A stretch of 64,000 bases of DNA, from the NCBI RefSeq assembly GCF_008801475.1, contig NZ_VZPP01000003.1:248001-312000 (forward strand). The letters run 5' to 3'. The notes below the pieces were generated by a model. That model was not told the DNA's origin and did no database searches. It saw only the letters and a list, made by a program, of their open reading frames with translations. A program made the position numbers and the translations under genes. The stretch is from Pseudomonas moorei (lineage in GTDB: Bacteria > Pseudomonadota > Gammaproteobacteria > Pseudomonadales > Pseudomonadaceae). Below, in pieces: positions 17,689 through 25,536 of the stretch (position 1 is its first letter; the number at the start of each line of letters is the position of its first letter).

Positions 17689-18665
17689 TTTTTCGGAGTC
17701 TCCACATGGCCGCCGAAGCCGAAGCGCTGGGCCGAAAGGATCTTGTCGCCAAAGGTGCCCTGGCCACGGGAACGGTAGCGCGAGAACAGCGAATTCGACA
17801 GCACGGGGACGGGCACCGATTGCTCCATGGCGGCTTCAATGGTCCAGCGACCTTCACCACTGTCGGCTACGGATCCGGAAAAACCATCGAGTTTCGGGTC
17901 ACTGGCCAGGGCGTCGGCGGTCAGGTCGAGCAGCCAGGATGAGACCACACTGCCACGACGCCAGACCTCGGCGATGTCCGCGACGTTCAAGTCGAAGCGC
18001 TGGTCTTCCGGCAGGTTGGTGCTGGCCTTGGTCTTGAGAATGTCGAAGCCTTCGGCAAAGGCCTGCATCATTCCGTATTCGATTCCGTTATGGATCATTT
18101 TCACGAAATGCCCGGCACCCGCCGGACCGGCATGAATGTAGCCGTGCTCGGCGCGATGGTCATCGGACTTGCGGTCCTTGGTGCGCGGAATGTCGCCCAT
18201 GCCCGGTGCCAGGCTCTGGAACAGCGGGTCGAGACGGTTAACGGTCTCGGCATCGCCGCCGATCATCATGCAGTAACCGCGCTCCAGGCCCCACACGCCA
18301 CCGGAAGTACCGACATCGATGTAGTGAAGGCCTTTTTCCGAGAGGGTTTTCGCCCGGCGGATATCGTCCTTATAGAAAGTGTTGCCGCCGTCGATGATGG
18401 TGTCGCCGGCTTCGAGCAGGTTGCTCAGGGCGTCGATGGTTTCTTCGGTCGGTGCGCCGGCCGGCAACATGACCCAGACCGCTCGTGGTTTGGCCAGGCC
18501 AGCGACCAGGGCCGGCAAATCGGCAGCGCCGGTGGCGCCCTCTGCGCTCAAGGTCTCGACGAAGGCGGTATTGCGGTCGTACACAACGGTGGTATGCCCG
18601 TTGAGCATCAGGCGCCGCGCAATATTACCGCCCATGCGGCCCAGTCCAATAATCCCGAGTTGCAT
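17685..18665 (-). CDS. gnd: 6-phosphogluconate dehydrogenase, decarboxylating (short, NAD-type)
   Basis: A 326-residue enzyme converting 6-phosphogluconate to ribulose-5-phosphate and CO2. Rossmann motif [13 protein letters not shown] at the N-terminus, followed by a Tyr/Asp pair (VVYDRN) where NADP enzymes usually have Asn-Arg; this and the short length (classical Gnd is near 470) mark the NAD-preferring GndA/YqeC type. The substrate loop [15 protein letters not shown] and the catalytic region [16 protein letters not shown] are intact. First gene of the operon, with GGGAG before its ATG. Confidence 0.94.
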   Translation of the reverse strand: MQLGIIGLGRMGGNIARRLMLNGHTTVVYDRNTAFVETLSAEGATGAADLPALVAGLAKPRAVWVMLPAGAPTEETIDALSNLLEAGDTIIDGGNTFYKDDIRRAKTLSEKGLHYIDVGTSGGVWGLERGYCMMIGGDAETVNRLDPLFQSLAPGMGDIPRTKDRKSDDHRAEHGYIHAGPAGAGHFVKMIHNGIEYGMMQAFAEGFDILKTKASTNLPEDQRFDLNVADIAEVWRRGSVVSSWLLDLTADALASDPKLDGFSGSVADSGEGRWTIEAAMEQSVPVPVLSNSLFSRYRSRGQGTFGDKILSAQRFGFGGHVETPKK

Positions 18666-18874
18666 GTGCTGATGCTCCCTACTACAAATAAAAGTGTGTC
18701 AAAGGTATAGCCCAACGCGACTAATGAAGCTTAGTCCAGAGCGTCGGGATGAAGTTTCCGGGCATTGTGCCCGATCCAGACTGATAACGTCGGGAATCGT
18801 GTCGAAGACACAACGACCATGAAAAATAAAAAAGTTCCCTTCAAGGGCAAAAGAAATCAAAATCGGCGCCGATA

Positions 18875-18905
18875 GTAGATCAACCGCCGATTTGGGCGGA
18901 TCTAC
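18875..18905 (+). promoter_or_regulatory. Bulged hairpin in the leader of the 58-residue gene
   Basis: Nested arms GTAGAT/ATCTAC and CCGCC/GGCGG, with a CAA bulge and a GATTTG loop, end 30 bases before the ATG at 18936. No T tract follows, so it is more likely a 5'-leader structure or an operator than a terminator. Confidence 0.4.
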
Positions 18906-18935
18906 AGTTGAGACACGCCATTTGCGAGGTGAGCA

Positions 18936-19112
18936 ATGGGCACCGTACAGACCGCACTGCCAGCACAAACCCTTTACGTCACTATCCGTCGCGATGAATT
19001 GCGCCAGTTGAAGGACGAACGCGATCAGTTGAAACAGGAACTGGCGCAACTGCGCTTGCTGCTCCAGGGCCAAGAGCCCTTGTCCGTGACCCAGGGCGCC
19101 CCTCACGCCTGA
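18936..19112 (+). CDS. Small coiled-coil protein of 58 residues
   Basis: Too short for routine calling but well supported: a strong GAGGTGA ribosome-binding site lies just before the ATG, and the middle (about residues 18-44) is a heptad-patterned helix with Leu at the a/d positions (ELRQLKDERDQLKQELAQLR), so a short parallel dimer is likely. The N-terminus (TLYVTIRRDEL) looks like a beta strand. No signal peptide. Function unknown. It stands in the gap between the gnd operon and the next plus-strand gene. Confidence 0.75.
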   Translation: MGTVQTALPAQTLYVTIRRDELRQLKDERDQLKQELAQLRLLLQGQEPLSVTQGAPHA

Positions 19113-19424
19113 TTCCCCCCCTGAACTGGAAGCAGTCCCGCACTGCTTCCGATGCGCAATAGCCCTTCGCCAGCCATGGCGACTCCCGCATTTTTCACAT
19201 TGGCTTGTTGATGCTCGGTCGATTGGAGCAGCACTTCTCTACTCCTGCCCGGCAATTGACTGGCATGACCCGATGACAGGCAACGCAGATCCTGGGCTGG
19301 AAACTCCAACCACCTTTAATTCCCTTTTAATGGAATCGGCGGATAATCGAAATTCGACTTCGATTCATTGATTCATTGATTCATGGACGAATGGCATCCG
19401 ACCGCTGTTAGTAGGAGGCATACC

Positions 19425-19640
19425 ATGAAACGTATTACGTTGACCCTCGCCGTCCTGATGACTCTCGGCTCCACCTGCGTATTTGCAGAAGGTGGAGCCG
19501 AACGCATGAGGTACTACTACGAAACCCTGAGATACAACCAGCAACTGGCGTTGGGCAACGCCACGCAAAGTCAGACGACGCCATTGCGGGTCCCCGACGA
19601 CCAAACCGCGCAAATGACCGAGTCCTACAGACCGAAATGA
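19425..19640 (+). CDS. Small exported protein
   Basis: A 71-residue protein with a clear signal peptide (about residues 1-21, cleaved after TCVFA) and a mature part of about 50 residues starting EGGAERMRYYYETLRYNQQ. The EGG..R opening resembles small pseudomonad periplasmic proteins annotated with a PtrA N-terminal domain, but the match is weak. Start ATG 19425 was chosen because GTAGGAGG lies just upstream and the signal peptide starts there. A rho-independent terminator follows. Function unknown. Confidence 0.72.
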   Translation: MKRITLTLAVLMTLGSTCVFAEGGAERMRYYYETLRYNQQLALGNATQSQTTPLRVPDDQTAQMTESYRPK

Positions 19641-19686
19641 TTGTTACACCTCTGACTGTCCTGCTCTGCAGTCAGAGTCGATCATT

Positions 19687-19713
19687 GGGCGTCCTGATGG
19701 GCGCCCCTTTTTT
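19687..19713 (+). terminator. Rho-independent terminator
   Basis: GGGCGTCC/GGGCGCCC stem (one G-T pair), TGAT loop, C and six T residues. A second 9-bp hairpin (CTCTGACTG/CAGTCAGAG, about 19650-19677) lies between it and the end of the 71-residue gene. Confidence 0.85.
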
Positions 19714-19715
19714 GT

Positions 19716-19764
19716 CTTGATCACAGCGCCTTGATCTCAGCACCTTGATCAAAGCGCCTTGATC
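19716..19764. repeat. 14-bp tandem repeat at the 3' end of the GNAT gene
   Basis: CTTGATCACAGCGC, CTTGATCTCAGCAC and CTTGATCAAAGCGC follow one another with an exact 14-base period, and a fourth partial copy (CTTGATCC) lies in the coding end. The unit equals the last codons and stop of the minus-strand GNAT gene, so the gene tail has been copied downstream. Confidence 0.9.
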
Positions 19765-20240
19765 CAGAACATCATTCGACCGTGCGCCGGGTCGAACTCA
19801 CCCGGGGCAAAGCCGAACTTGCCGTAGGACGCCTGGGCCACCGCATTACCCTCCAGCACCTCCAGGGTGATTTTGCAGCAGCCGCGTTGACGGGCGATCT
19901 CTTCGACCTTCCGCAACATCCGCTGGCTCAGCCCCAATCCGCGAAACTTCGGCACGACCGCCACGTCATGAACATTGACCAACGGCCGACAGGCGAAGGT
20001 CGAGAAACCTTCGAAGCAATTGACCAGCCCGGCGGGTTCGCCGCCGACGAAGGCCAGCACACTGAAGGCATGAGGGCGCTTGGCCAGCTCACCCGGCAAG
20101 TGCTCCAGCACGCTGGCAGGCAAGGAGTGGCCTCCCCCCATCGGGTCTTCAGCGTAACTGTTCAACACCAGACAGATGGCTTCGGCATGCACCGGATTGG
20201 TATAGCTGGCCTGCAACACTAGTATTTCCGCGGAATCCAT
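19749..20240 (-). CDS. GNAT-family N-acetyltransferase
   Basis: A 163-residue GNAT protein. The acetyl-CoA loop is DVAVVPKFRGLGLSQRML (Q/RxxGxG type, with RGLGLS), followed by LEVLEGNAVAQASYGKFGF, the usual motif B. PMGGGHSLPASVLEHLPGEL early in the chain is a substrate-side element often seen in this subgroup. ATG 20240 was chosen because GAGG lies six bases upstream; ATGs at 20246 and 20258 are in frame. Substrate unknown. The last codons are repeated in tandem just past the stop. Confidence 0.85.
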   Translation of the reverse strand: MDSAEILVLQASYTNPVHAEAICLVLNSYAEDPMGGGHSLPASVLEHLPGELAKRPHAFSVLAFVGGEPAGLVNCFEGFSTFACRPLVNVHDVAVVPKFRGLGLSQRMLRKVEEIARQRGCCKITLEVLEGNAVAQASYGKFGFAPGEFDPAHGRMMFWIKAL

Positions 20241-20340
20241 TTCCATCCTCGATTGCATGAAGTAGCCCCAGCGCGTTGTTCGCCCTGGAAGGCCGGGTGA
20301 CGATATCGTGGGCGCCGCGGCAAATCAAAAGCTTGCTGGC

Positions 20341-20922
20341 TCAATGCCCCCAAATCAAAGCCTCGGTCCAGCCCAACTCGGCAAAATCCTCAGCCCGCAG
20401 ATGCGATTCGCCGACACAGAAAAACTCGTCCAGTTGTGGCGGCTTGACTGAGGTGCCGCTGAGCATCGCGTGAACCTGGCCGCGATGGTGGATCTGGTGC
20501 TCGAACAGGTGTGACAACAGGCGCAGGCGGCTCTCGTGCTGTGGTGTGTCACGGGCGATGGTCACGACCCTGGCCAGATCGGCGTCGCGCATTTGCTCGC
20601 AATAGGCAATCAAGCGTCGATCCACATGGGATTGCTCGCGCATGAGGTCGACGGCCTGGGTGTAAGGCTCGTCGTCCTTGAAAAAGACGTAGCAATCGGG
20701 GTGCGGATCGTCGCCGCGCAACTCACGCTCGAGGGCATCCAGGTAAAACCAGTCACATGTCAGTATGTGATTCAGAGTCGCGCTGAGACTGGGGAAGAAA
20801 CTGGTGCGCGGTGCCGCCAGTTCATCTTGATTCAACTGACTCCAGGCCTTGGCCAGTCGATGATTGGCCCAGGCGTTCTGGTAGGCCATGGTCAGCAAAT
20901 GGTGGGACAGCGGTTGATTCAT
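20341..20922 (-). CDS. DinB-family metal-binding protein
   Basis: A 193-residue four-helix-bundle protein of the DinB/YfiT superfamily. Conserved metal-binding histidines are visible in LNHILTCDWFYLDALE (first) and LFEHQIHHRGQVHAML (second and third). Members include thiol-dependent transferases, but most have no known substrate. ATG 20922 was chosen: AGGAGG lies seven bases upstream, and the in-frame GTG at 20928 is too close to it. It begins 18 bases after zapE on the same strand, so co-transcription is likely. Confidence 0.88.
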   Translation of the reverse strand: MNQPLSHHLLTMAYQNAWANHRLAKAWSQLNQDELAAPRTSFFPSLSATLNHILTCDWFYLDALERELRGDDPHPDCYVFFKDDEPYTQAVDLMREQSHVDRRLIAYCEQMRDADLARVVTIARDTPQHESRLRLLSHLFEHQIHHRGQVHAMLSGTSVKPPQLDEFFCVGESHLRAEDFAELGWTEALIWGH

Positions 20923-20940
20923 CTTCACGCCTCCTGGTTC

Positions 20941-22059
20941 TCACGCCTCGGCGAAACGTTGCAGCTGCATCTCCTGCAGGCGACTGAGGGTGCGGCGGAA
21001 CGGGAATTCCAGATAGCCCTGGGTGTACAGCGAGTCCATGGGCACCTGCGCTTCGAGGTACAGCGGCACCTTGCGGTCGTAGCACTCGTCCACCAGGGCA
21101 ATGAACCGCCGTACGCCGTCATCATGCACCGATAACTGTGGCAACTCGCGATCGCCGGCCACCACCCGCTCGACTCCATCTTCGGTGCCACGGGCTATGC
21201 GCCCCTGGCGCTTTTGAGCACTGAGGTTGGGTACGTCGCTCAACAGGATAGCGCTGTAGGTGTCACACAGGGTCATGAAATCCATGGCGGCGAAAGGCTG
21301 TTCACAGAGGTCGGCGTAACGACACCAGAGCACGCCCTGGCTGGCCTGCACGACATCGAGCGAGCGATAGCCGACCTGGACCGGCGCACTGGAAACCGCC
21401 TGACCGACGGTCAACGCCTTGAACACATCGCCCAGGGCACTCGATTGTCCGGGCGTAGTCACCCAGTAACGCTGCAAGCCCTGGCCTGGATGCAGTCGAT
21501 GGTCTTCCCCGCCATCCACGGCAATCACCTGCATGTGCTGCTTGATCGCCGCAATGGCGGGCAGGAAACGGTCGCGATTGAAGCCATCGGCGTACAACTG
21601 GTCGGGCGGCAGGTTGGAGGTGCAGACCACCACCACGCCCTGCTCGAACATGACCTGGAACAAGCGCCCGAGAATGATGGCGTCACCGATGTCATTGACG
21701 AACAGTTCGTCGAAGCACAGCACGCGCACCTCTTCGGCCAGTTCCCGAGCCAGTGCCTTCAAGGGGTCGGCGGTGCCGGTCAGTTGAAACGAGCGCTGAT
21801 GCACCCATCCCATGAAATGATGGAAGTGTTGACGCCGGGCCGGTACCCGCAGGTGCTGGTAAAACTGGTCCATCAACCAGGTTTTACCGCGCCCGACCGG
21901 ACCCCAGAGGTACACACCGGAAATCGACTTGCGGCCTTCATGCAAGGCTTCGTGGCACTTTTGCAACGCCCAGACGGCATGTTCCTGGGCTTCGTCCTGG
22001 ACGAAGCCCTTTTGTTCGATGGCGTGTTGCCAGGCGCTGAGGGGGGAGTCGACATTCAT
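20941..22059 (-). CDS. zapE: Cell division protein ZapE (AFG1-like ATPase)
   Basis: A 372-residue P-loop ATPase of the AFG1/ZapE family, which associates with the Z-ring late in division. Walker A is GPVGRGKTWLMDQFY, Walker B is VLCFDELFVNDIGDA, and VVVCTSNLPPDQLYADG follows. The open frame continues upstream to 22227, but that part runs through a REP element, and MNVDSPLSAWQHAIEQKG at 22059 is the natural family N-terminus, so I chose it. Pseudomonads usually carry a zapE near rplM/rpsI; whether this copy is that gene or a paralogue cannot be told here. Confidence 0.88.
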   Translation of the reverse strand: MNVDSPLSAWQHAIEQKGFVQDEAQEHAVWALQKCHEALHEGRKSISGVYLWGPVGRGKTWLMDQFYQHLRVPARRQHFHHFMGWVHQRSFQLTGTADPLKALARELAEEVRVLCFDELFVNDIGDAIILGRLFQVMFEQGVVVVCTSNLPPDQLYADGFNRDRFLPAIAAIKQHMQVIAVDGGEDHRLHPGQGLQRYWVTTPGQSSALGDVFKALTVGQAVSSAPVQVGYRSLDVVQASQGVLWCRYADLCEQPFAAMDFMTLCDTYSAILLSDVPNLSAQKRQGRIARGTEDGVERVVAGDRELPQLSVHDDGVRRFIALVDECYDRKVPLYLEAQVPMDSLYTQGYLEFPFRRTLSRLQEMQLQRFAEA

Positions 22060-22170
22060 GCGCAGCAGTATGCCACTCGTCAGCGTTGTCTTCAGTGAAA
22101 TGTCCGAGAGGATGCTCAATCGAGGAAAAAGCACCACGCAGGCCGCTGACAGCCTGATCGCAGACACCTT

Positions 22171-22195
22171 CATCGCGAGTAAGCTCGCTCCTACG
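22171..22195. repeat. Single REP element upstream of zapE
   Basis: CATCGCGAGTAAGCTCGCTCCTACG, the same palindromic family as the paired elements at 25331, 28166 and 48044, here as a singlet between zapE and speB. Confidence 0.8.
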
Positions 22196-22257
22196 TATTT
22201 CAGGTGGCCCACCCGACATACCATCACTCGGGCAGGCGACCAAATACCGGGTTGTTT

Positions 22258-23217
22258 TTACCGGTCGACCTTATGCCTCGCCGCATACAAACACAGCATT
22301 TCCATCGCCAGGGTCGCTGCCGCCAGTGAGGTGATGTCGGCGCTGTCATAGGCCGGTGCCACTTCCACCACGTCCATGCCCACCAGGTTGATCCCGCGCA
22401 AACCACCGAGAATCTCCAGCGCCTGCACCGTGCTCAAGCCGCCACACACCGGTGTTCCAGTACCCGGAGCGAAGGCCGGGTCGAGGCAGTCGATGTCGAA
22501 CGTCAGGTACACCGGGTGATCGCCGACCCGTGCGCGGATGGCTTCGACAATCGTGTCCACGCCACGCCGATGCACTTGTCGTGCATCCAGCACTTCAAAG
22601 CCCTGGTGATCGTCGTTGGTGGTGCGCAAGCCGATCTGCACCGAATGCGAAGGATCGACCAGGCCCTCCTTGGCGGCGTGCCAGAACATGGTGCCATGGT
22701 CGATGCGCTTGCCCTCTTCGTCCGGCCAGGTGTCGCTATGGGCGTCGAAGTGAATCAGCGACAGCGCACCGTGCTTGCGGGCATGGGCCTTGAGCAGCGG
22801 GTAGGTGATGAAATGATCGCCGCCGAAGGTCAACATCGCGCTGCCGGCATTGAGGATGTGTTCGGCGTGGGCTTCGATGCATTCCGGCGTCGACTGCGGC
22901 GATCCGTAATCGAAGTCGCAATCGCCAAAGTCAACGACCGCCAGGTGATCGAACGGGTCGAACGTCCACGGCCAGTGGCGTTCCCAGGCAATCCCGGTGG
23001 ACGCGGCGCGAATGCCCCGTGGTCCGAAGCGTGCACCTGGACGGTTACTGGTGGCCGTGTCAAAAGGCACACCGCTGACTGCGACGTCGACACCGCGTAA
23101 ATCGCGGCTGTAGCGACGGCGCATGAAACTGGTGATACCGGCGTAGGTACTTTCGGCGGCAGTGCCGTAAAGGCTGTCACGGGTGATGGCTTGGTCGTTC
23201 TGCGCTGGGACGTCCAT
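22258..23217 (-). CDS. speB: Agmatinase / guanidinobutyrase-family ureohydrolase
   Basis: A 319-residue ureohydrolase. The binuclear Mn ligands are all present: GGDH (His135), HFDAHSD (Asp158, His160, Asp162) and DIDCLDP (Asp241, Asp243). The family hydrolyses guanidino compounds to urea plus amine; agmatine to putrescine is the usual case, but 4-guanidinobutyrate is equally possible, since pseudomonad GbuA has the same length. It lies 13 bases downstream of a polyamine-type binding protein gene on the same strand, with a divergent LysR regulator beyond, so uptake and breakdown of agmatine or a related amine is the likely job. Confidence 0.9.
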   Translation of the reverse strand: MDVPAQNDQAITRDSLYGTAAESTYAGITSFMRRRYSRDLRGVDVAVSGVPFDTATSNRPGARFGPRGIRAASTGIAWERHWPWTFDPFDHLAVVDFGDCDFDYGSPQSTPECIEAHAEHILNAGSAMLTFGGDHFITYPLLKAHARKHGALSLIHFDAHSDTWPDEEGKRIDHGTMFWHAAKEGLVDPSHSVQIGLRTTNDDHQGFEVLDARQVHRRGVDTIVEAIRARVGDHPVYLTFDIDCLDPAFAPGTGTPVCGGLSTVQALEILGGLRGINLVGMDVVEVAPAYDSADITSLAAATLAMEMLCLYAARHKVDR

Positions 23218-23230
23218 TGAAGGTTCCTTG

Positions 23231-24322
23231 TTATTGGCGGCTACGGAAAGCGGTCCACACGCGAGTGCGCTGGCGCATGTCCTTGAGGCTCATGCTGCGG
23301 TCGGCGTACAGGCGGTCACGAATGTCGGCGGGCGGATAGATGTCCGGATCGGTGCGCACCGCCTCATCCACCAGCGGCGTGGCCGCTTGGTTGGCCGTGG
23401 CAAAGAACAGCGTGTTGGTCAGTGCGGCGACGGACTCTGGGCGAAGCATGAACTCGATGAATTGGCGAGCGGCTTCGGGGTGTGGCGCATCCTTGGGGAT
23501 CGCCAGATTGTCTTGCCAGACCAGGGTGCCTTCCTTCGGAATCCGGTAGGCGATTTCGTACGGTTTGTTGGCCTTGCGCGCCTGATCCGCGGCCATGCTC
23601 GCATCGCCGTTGTAAGCCAGTGCCAGGCAAATACTGCCGTTGGCCAGATCGTTGATCTGCCGCCCGCTGGCGACATACAGCACCGAGGGCTGCAGTTGAT
23701 GCAACAACACCTGCGCCGCATCCAGATCGTTCTTGTCGGTGCTGTAGGGATCTTTGCCCAGGTAGTGCAAGGCCAGGCCGATCACTTCCTGCGGCGAATC
23801 GATGATCGCAACGCCACAGTCCTTGAGCTGGCTGGCGTATTCCGGTTTGAAGAGCAAATCCAGGCTGTTGAACGGCACGTTCGGCAGACGCTTGCGCACC
23901 GCTTCGACATTCATTCCAAGCCCCAGGGTGCCCCAGGTGTAGGGCACGCCATATTGATTGCCGGGATCGACCGCGGCGAGCTTCTCCAGCAGGTCCGGAT
24001 CAAGATTCGCGTAGCCCTTGAGGCCTTCATGGGGAATCGCTTTCAGTGCGCCCGCCGCCAGGCCACGCGCCAATACGCTGGACGACGGCACGACCACGTC
24101 ATAGCCGCTGCCACCGGTGAGCAACTTGGTCTCGAGCACTTCCGGTGCATCGAAGGTGTCGTAGCGCACATGAATGCCGGTTTCCTGCTCGAAACGTTGC
24201 AGGGTTTCCGGGGCAACGTAATCGGCCCAGCTGTAGAGATTGACGACTTTGTCTTCAGCCTGGGCCGAGGCGGCCACGGCCAGGAGCAACGCGGGTAAAC
24301 ACAGCTTGAACTTGAGAGCCAT
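23231..24322 (-). CDS. Polyamine-type periplasmic substrate-binding protein (PotF/SpuD-like)
   Basis: A 363-residue exported protein with a signal peptide ending at about residue 22 (ASAQA). The mature start, DKVVNLYSWADYVAPETLQRFE, and later YGVPYTWGTLGLGMN are hallmarks of putrescine/spermidine-binding components of ABC importers. No permease or ATPase gene is adjacent, so it may work with a system elsewhere or feed signal to the neighbours. ATG 24322 was chosen because an AGGTG ribosome site and the signal peptide start there, 51 bases inside the longer open frame. Confidence 0.9.
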   Translation of the reverse strand: MALKFKLCLPALLLAVAASAQAEDKVVNLYSWADYVAPETLQRFEQETGIHVRYDTFDAPEVLETKLLTGGSGYDVVVPSSSVLARGLAAGALKAIPHEGLKGYANLDPDLLEKLAAVDPGNQYGVPYTWGTLGLGMNVEAVRKRLPNVPFNSLDLLFKPEYASQLKDCGVAIIDSPQEVIGLALHYLGKDPYSTDKNDLDAAQVLLHQLQPSVLYVASGRQINDLANGSICLALAYNGDASMAADQARKANKPYEIAYRIPKEGTLVWQDNLAIPKDAPHPEAARQFIEFMLRPESVAALTNTLFFATANQAATPLVDEAVRTDPDIYPPADIRDRLYADRSMSLKDMRQRTRVWTAFRSRQ

Positions 24323-24423
24323 GACAAACACCTGACAAGAGGAAGTGACGGCAGGATGCGTCGTCGGATACATTGGTAAAATATCAAGTTTGTTAACCTG
24401 ACATTACCCAGGAGTAATGTTTG

Positions 24424-25317
24424 ATGCTCGGTCAACTCCACGATCTGGACCTGCACCTGTTGCGCCTGTTCGTCAGCGTGGTGGAATGTGGTGGCTTCAG
24501 TGCGGCCCAGGGTGAACTGGGCTTGAGCCAGTCCAGCATCAGCCAGCAAATGGCCAAACTGGAAACCCGACTCGGCTATCGTCTGTGCAGTCGTGGCAAG
24601 GGCGGATTCAGGATCACCCCCAAGGGCGAACAATTGCTCTCGGCCACCAAGGCTTTGTTCGAATCCATCGAAGCGTTCCGCCATCAATCCAACGGCGTGG
24701 CCGGAAGATTGATCGGTGAGGTGCGCCTGGGCCTGTCCGAAGCCCTGGATCAATCGATCCTGCAGCAAGTGGCCGACGCTATCCGGCGTTTCCGTGAGCG
24801 AGACGAATCAGTGCGCATCGAGTTGATCAGCGCGATGCCCGGCGAAATGGAGCGCTTGTTGCTGCAACAGCGTCTGGACCTGGCCATCGGCTATTTCTCC
24901 CAGGCACAGAGCGCTTTCGATTACCGCCAATTGTTCAGCGAAACCCAGCACCTGTATTGCGCCCCCGGTCATCCGCTATTCGACAACGACGCGCCGGACG
25001 ATCAGGCATTGCAGGCCTGCGACCGGGTCGATCACCCCTACCGCTTCCTGCGCAGCGACGAGCCGTTCCAGGGCAAAGTGTGTTCGGCGCGCTCGGAGCA
25101 GGTTGAAGGCACCCTCGCCTTCATTCTGTCCGGCAAGCACGTCGGCTACCTGCCCAGCCACTTCGCCCGAAGCTGGGAAGACAAAGGCTTGCTGCGGGTC
25201 GTGCGCCGTGAAGGCATGAGCTTCGATGTAGCGTTCCATTTGGCCCGCCATCGCGCCCAGATCCCGGGGGATGCGCAGAAGGCGTTTGAAGAGGATTTGC
25301 TCGCGGCGTTTGCCTGA
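24424..25317 (+). CDS. LysR-family regulator of the agmatinase locus
   Basis: A 297-residue LysR protein; the HTH region spans FSAAQGELGLSQSSISQQMA, followed by a typical effector domain. Divergent from the polyamine-binding-protein and speB pair across 101 bases, so control of that pair is inferred. AGGAG precedes the start; a TTG at 24421 is an alternative first codon. The effector is not predictable from sequence. Confidence 0.9.
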   Translation: MLGQLHDLDLHLLRLFVSVVECGGFSAAQGELGLSQSSISQQMAKLETRLGYRLCSRGKGGFRITPKGEQLLSATKALFESIEAFRHQSNGVAGRLIGEVRLGLSEALDQSILQQVADAIRRFRERDESVRIELISAMPGEMERLLLQQRLDLAIGYFSQAQSAFDYRQLFSETQHLYCAPGHPLFDNDAPDDQALQACDRVDHPYRFLRSDEPFQGKVCSARSEQVEGTLAFILSGKHVGYLPSHFARSWEDKGLLRVVRREGMSFDVAFHLARHRAQIPGDAQKAFEEDLLAAFA

Positions 25318-25330
25318 ACAACGAATCCCT

Positions 25331-25433
25331 CTGTAGGAGCGAGCTTGCTCGCGATGGATTTCAGAACACCGCGGGGTGCCTGATTTCCCGCGTTTTCGTT
25401 GACGTCCATCGCGAGCAAGGCTCGCTCCTACAG
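25331..25433. repeat. REP doublet (REPIN) between the LysR and NCS2 genes
   Basis: Two inverted copies of the element CTGTAGGAGCGAGC (25331-25358 and 25405-25433) flank a 46-base unique spacer. Each arm is a GCGAGC/GCTCGC palindrome with a TAGGAG tail pointing outward. Confidence 0.9.
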
Positions 25434-25536
25434 GTTGGCCGAGGTTTCGGGGACTTTGCTCGCCACAAAATGGTCTTTCTGGCATCCTGCGCCTCCATTT
25501 TCTGACCCGGGTCGCCTTCTGGCCCGCACAAGCCCC

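Noticed and set aside
25331..25433. CRISPR-like repeat-spacer
   Set aside because: Only two inverted copies and a palindromic core; these are REP elements.
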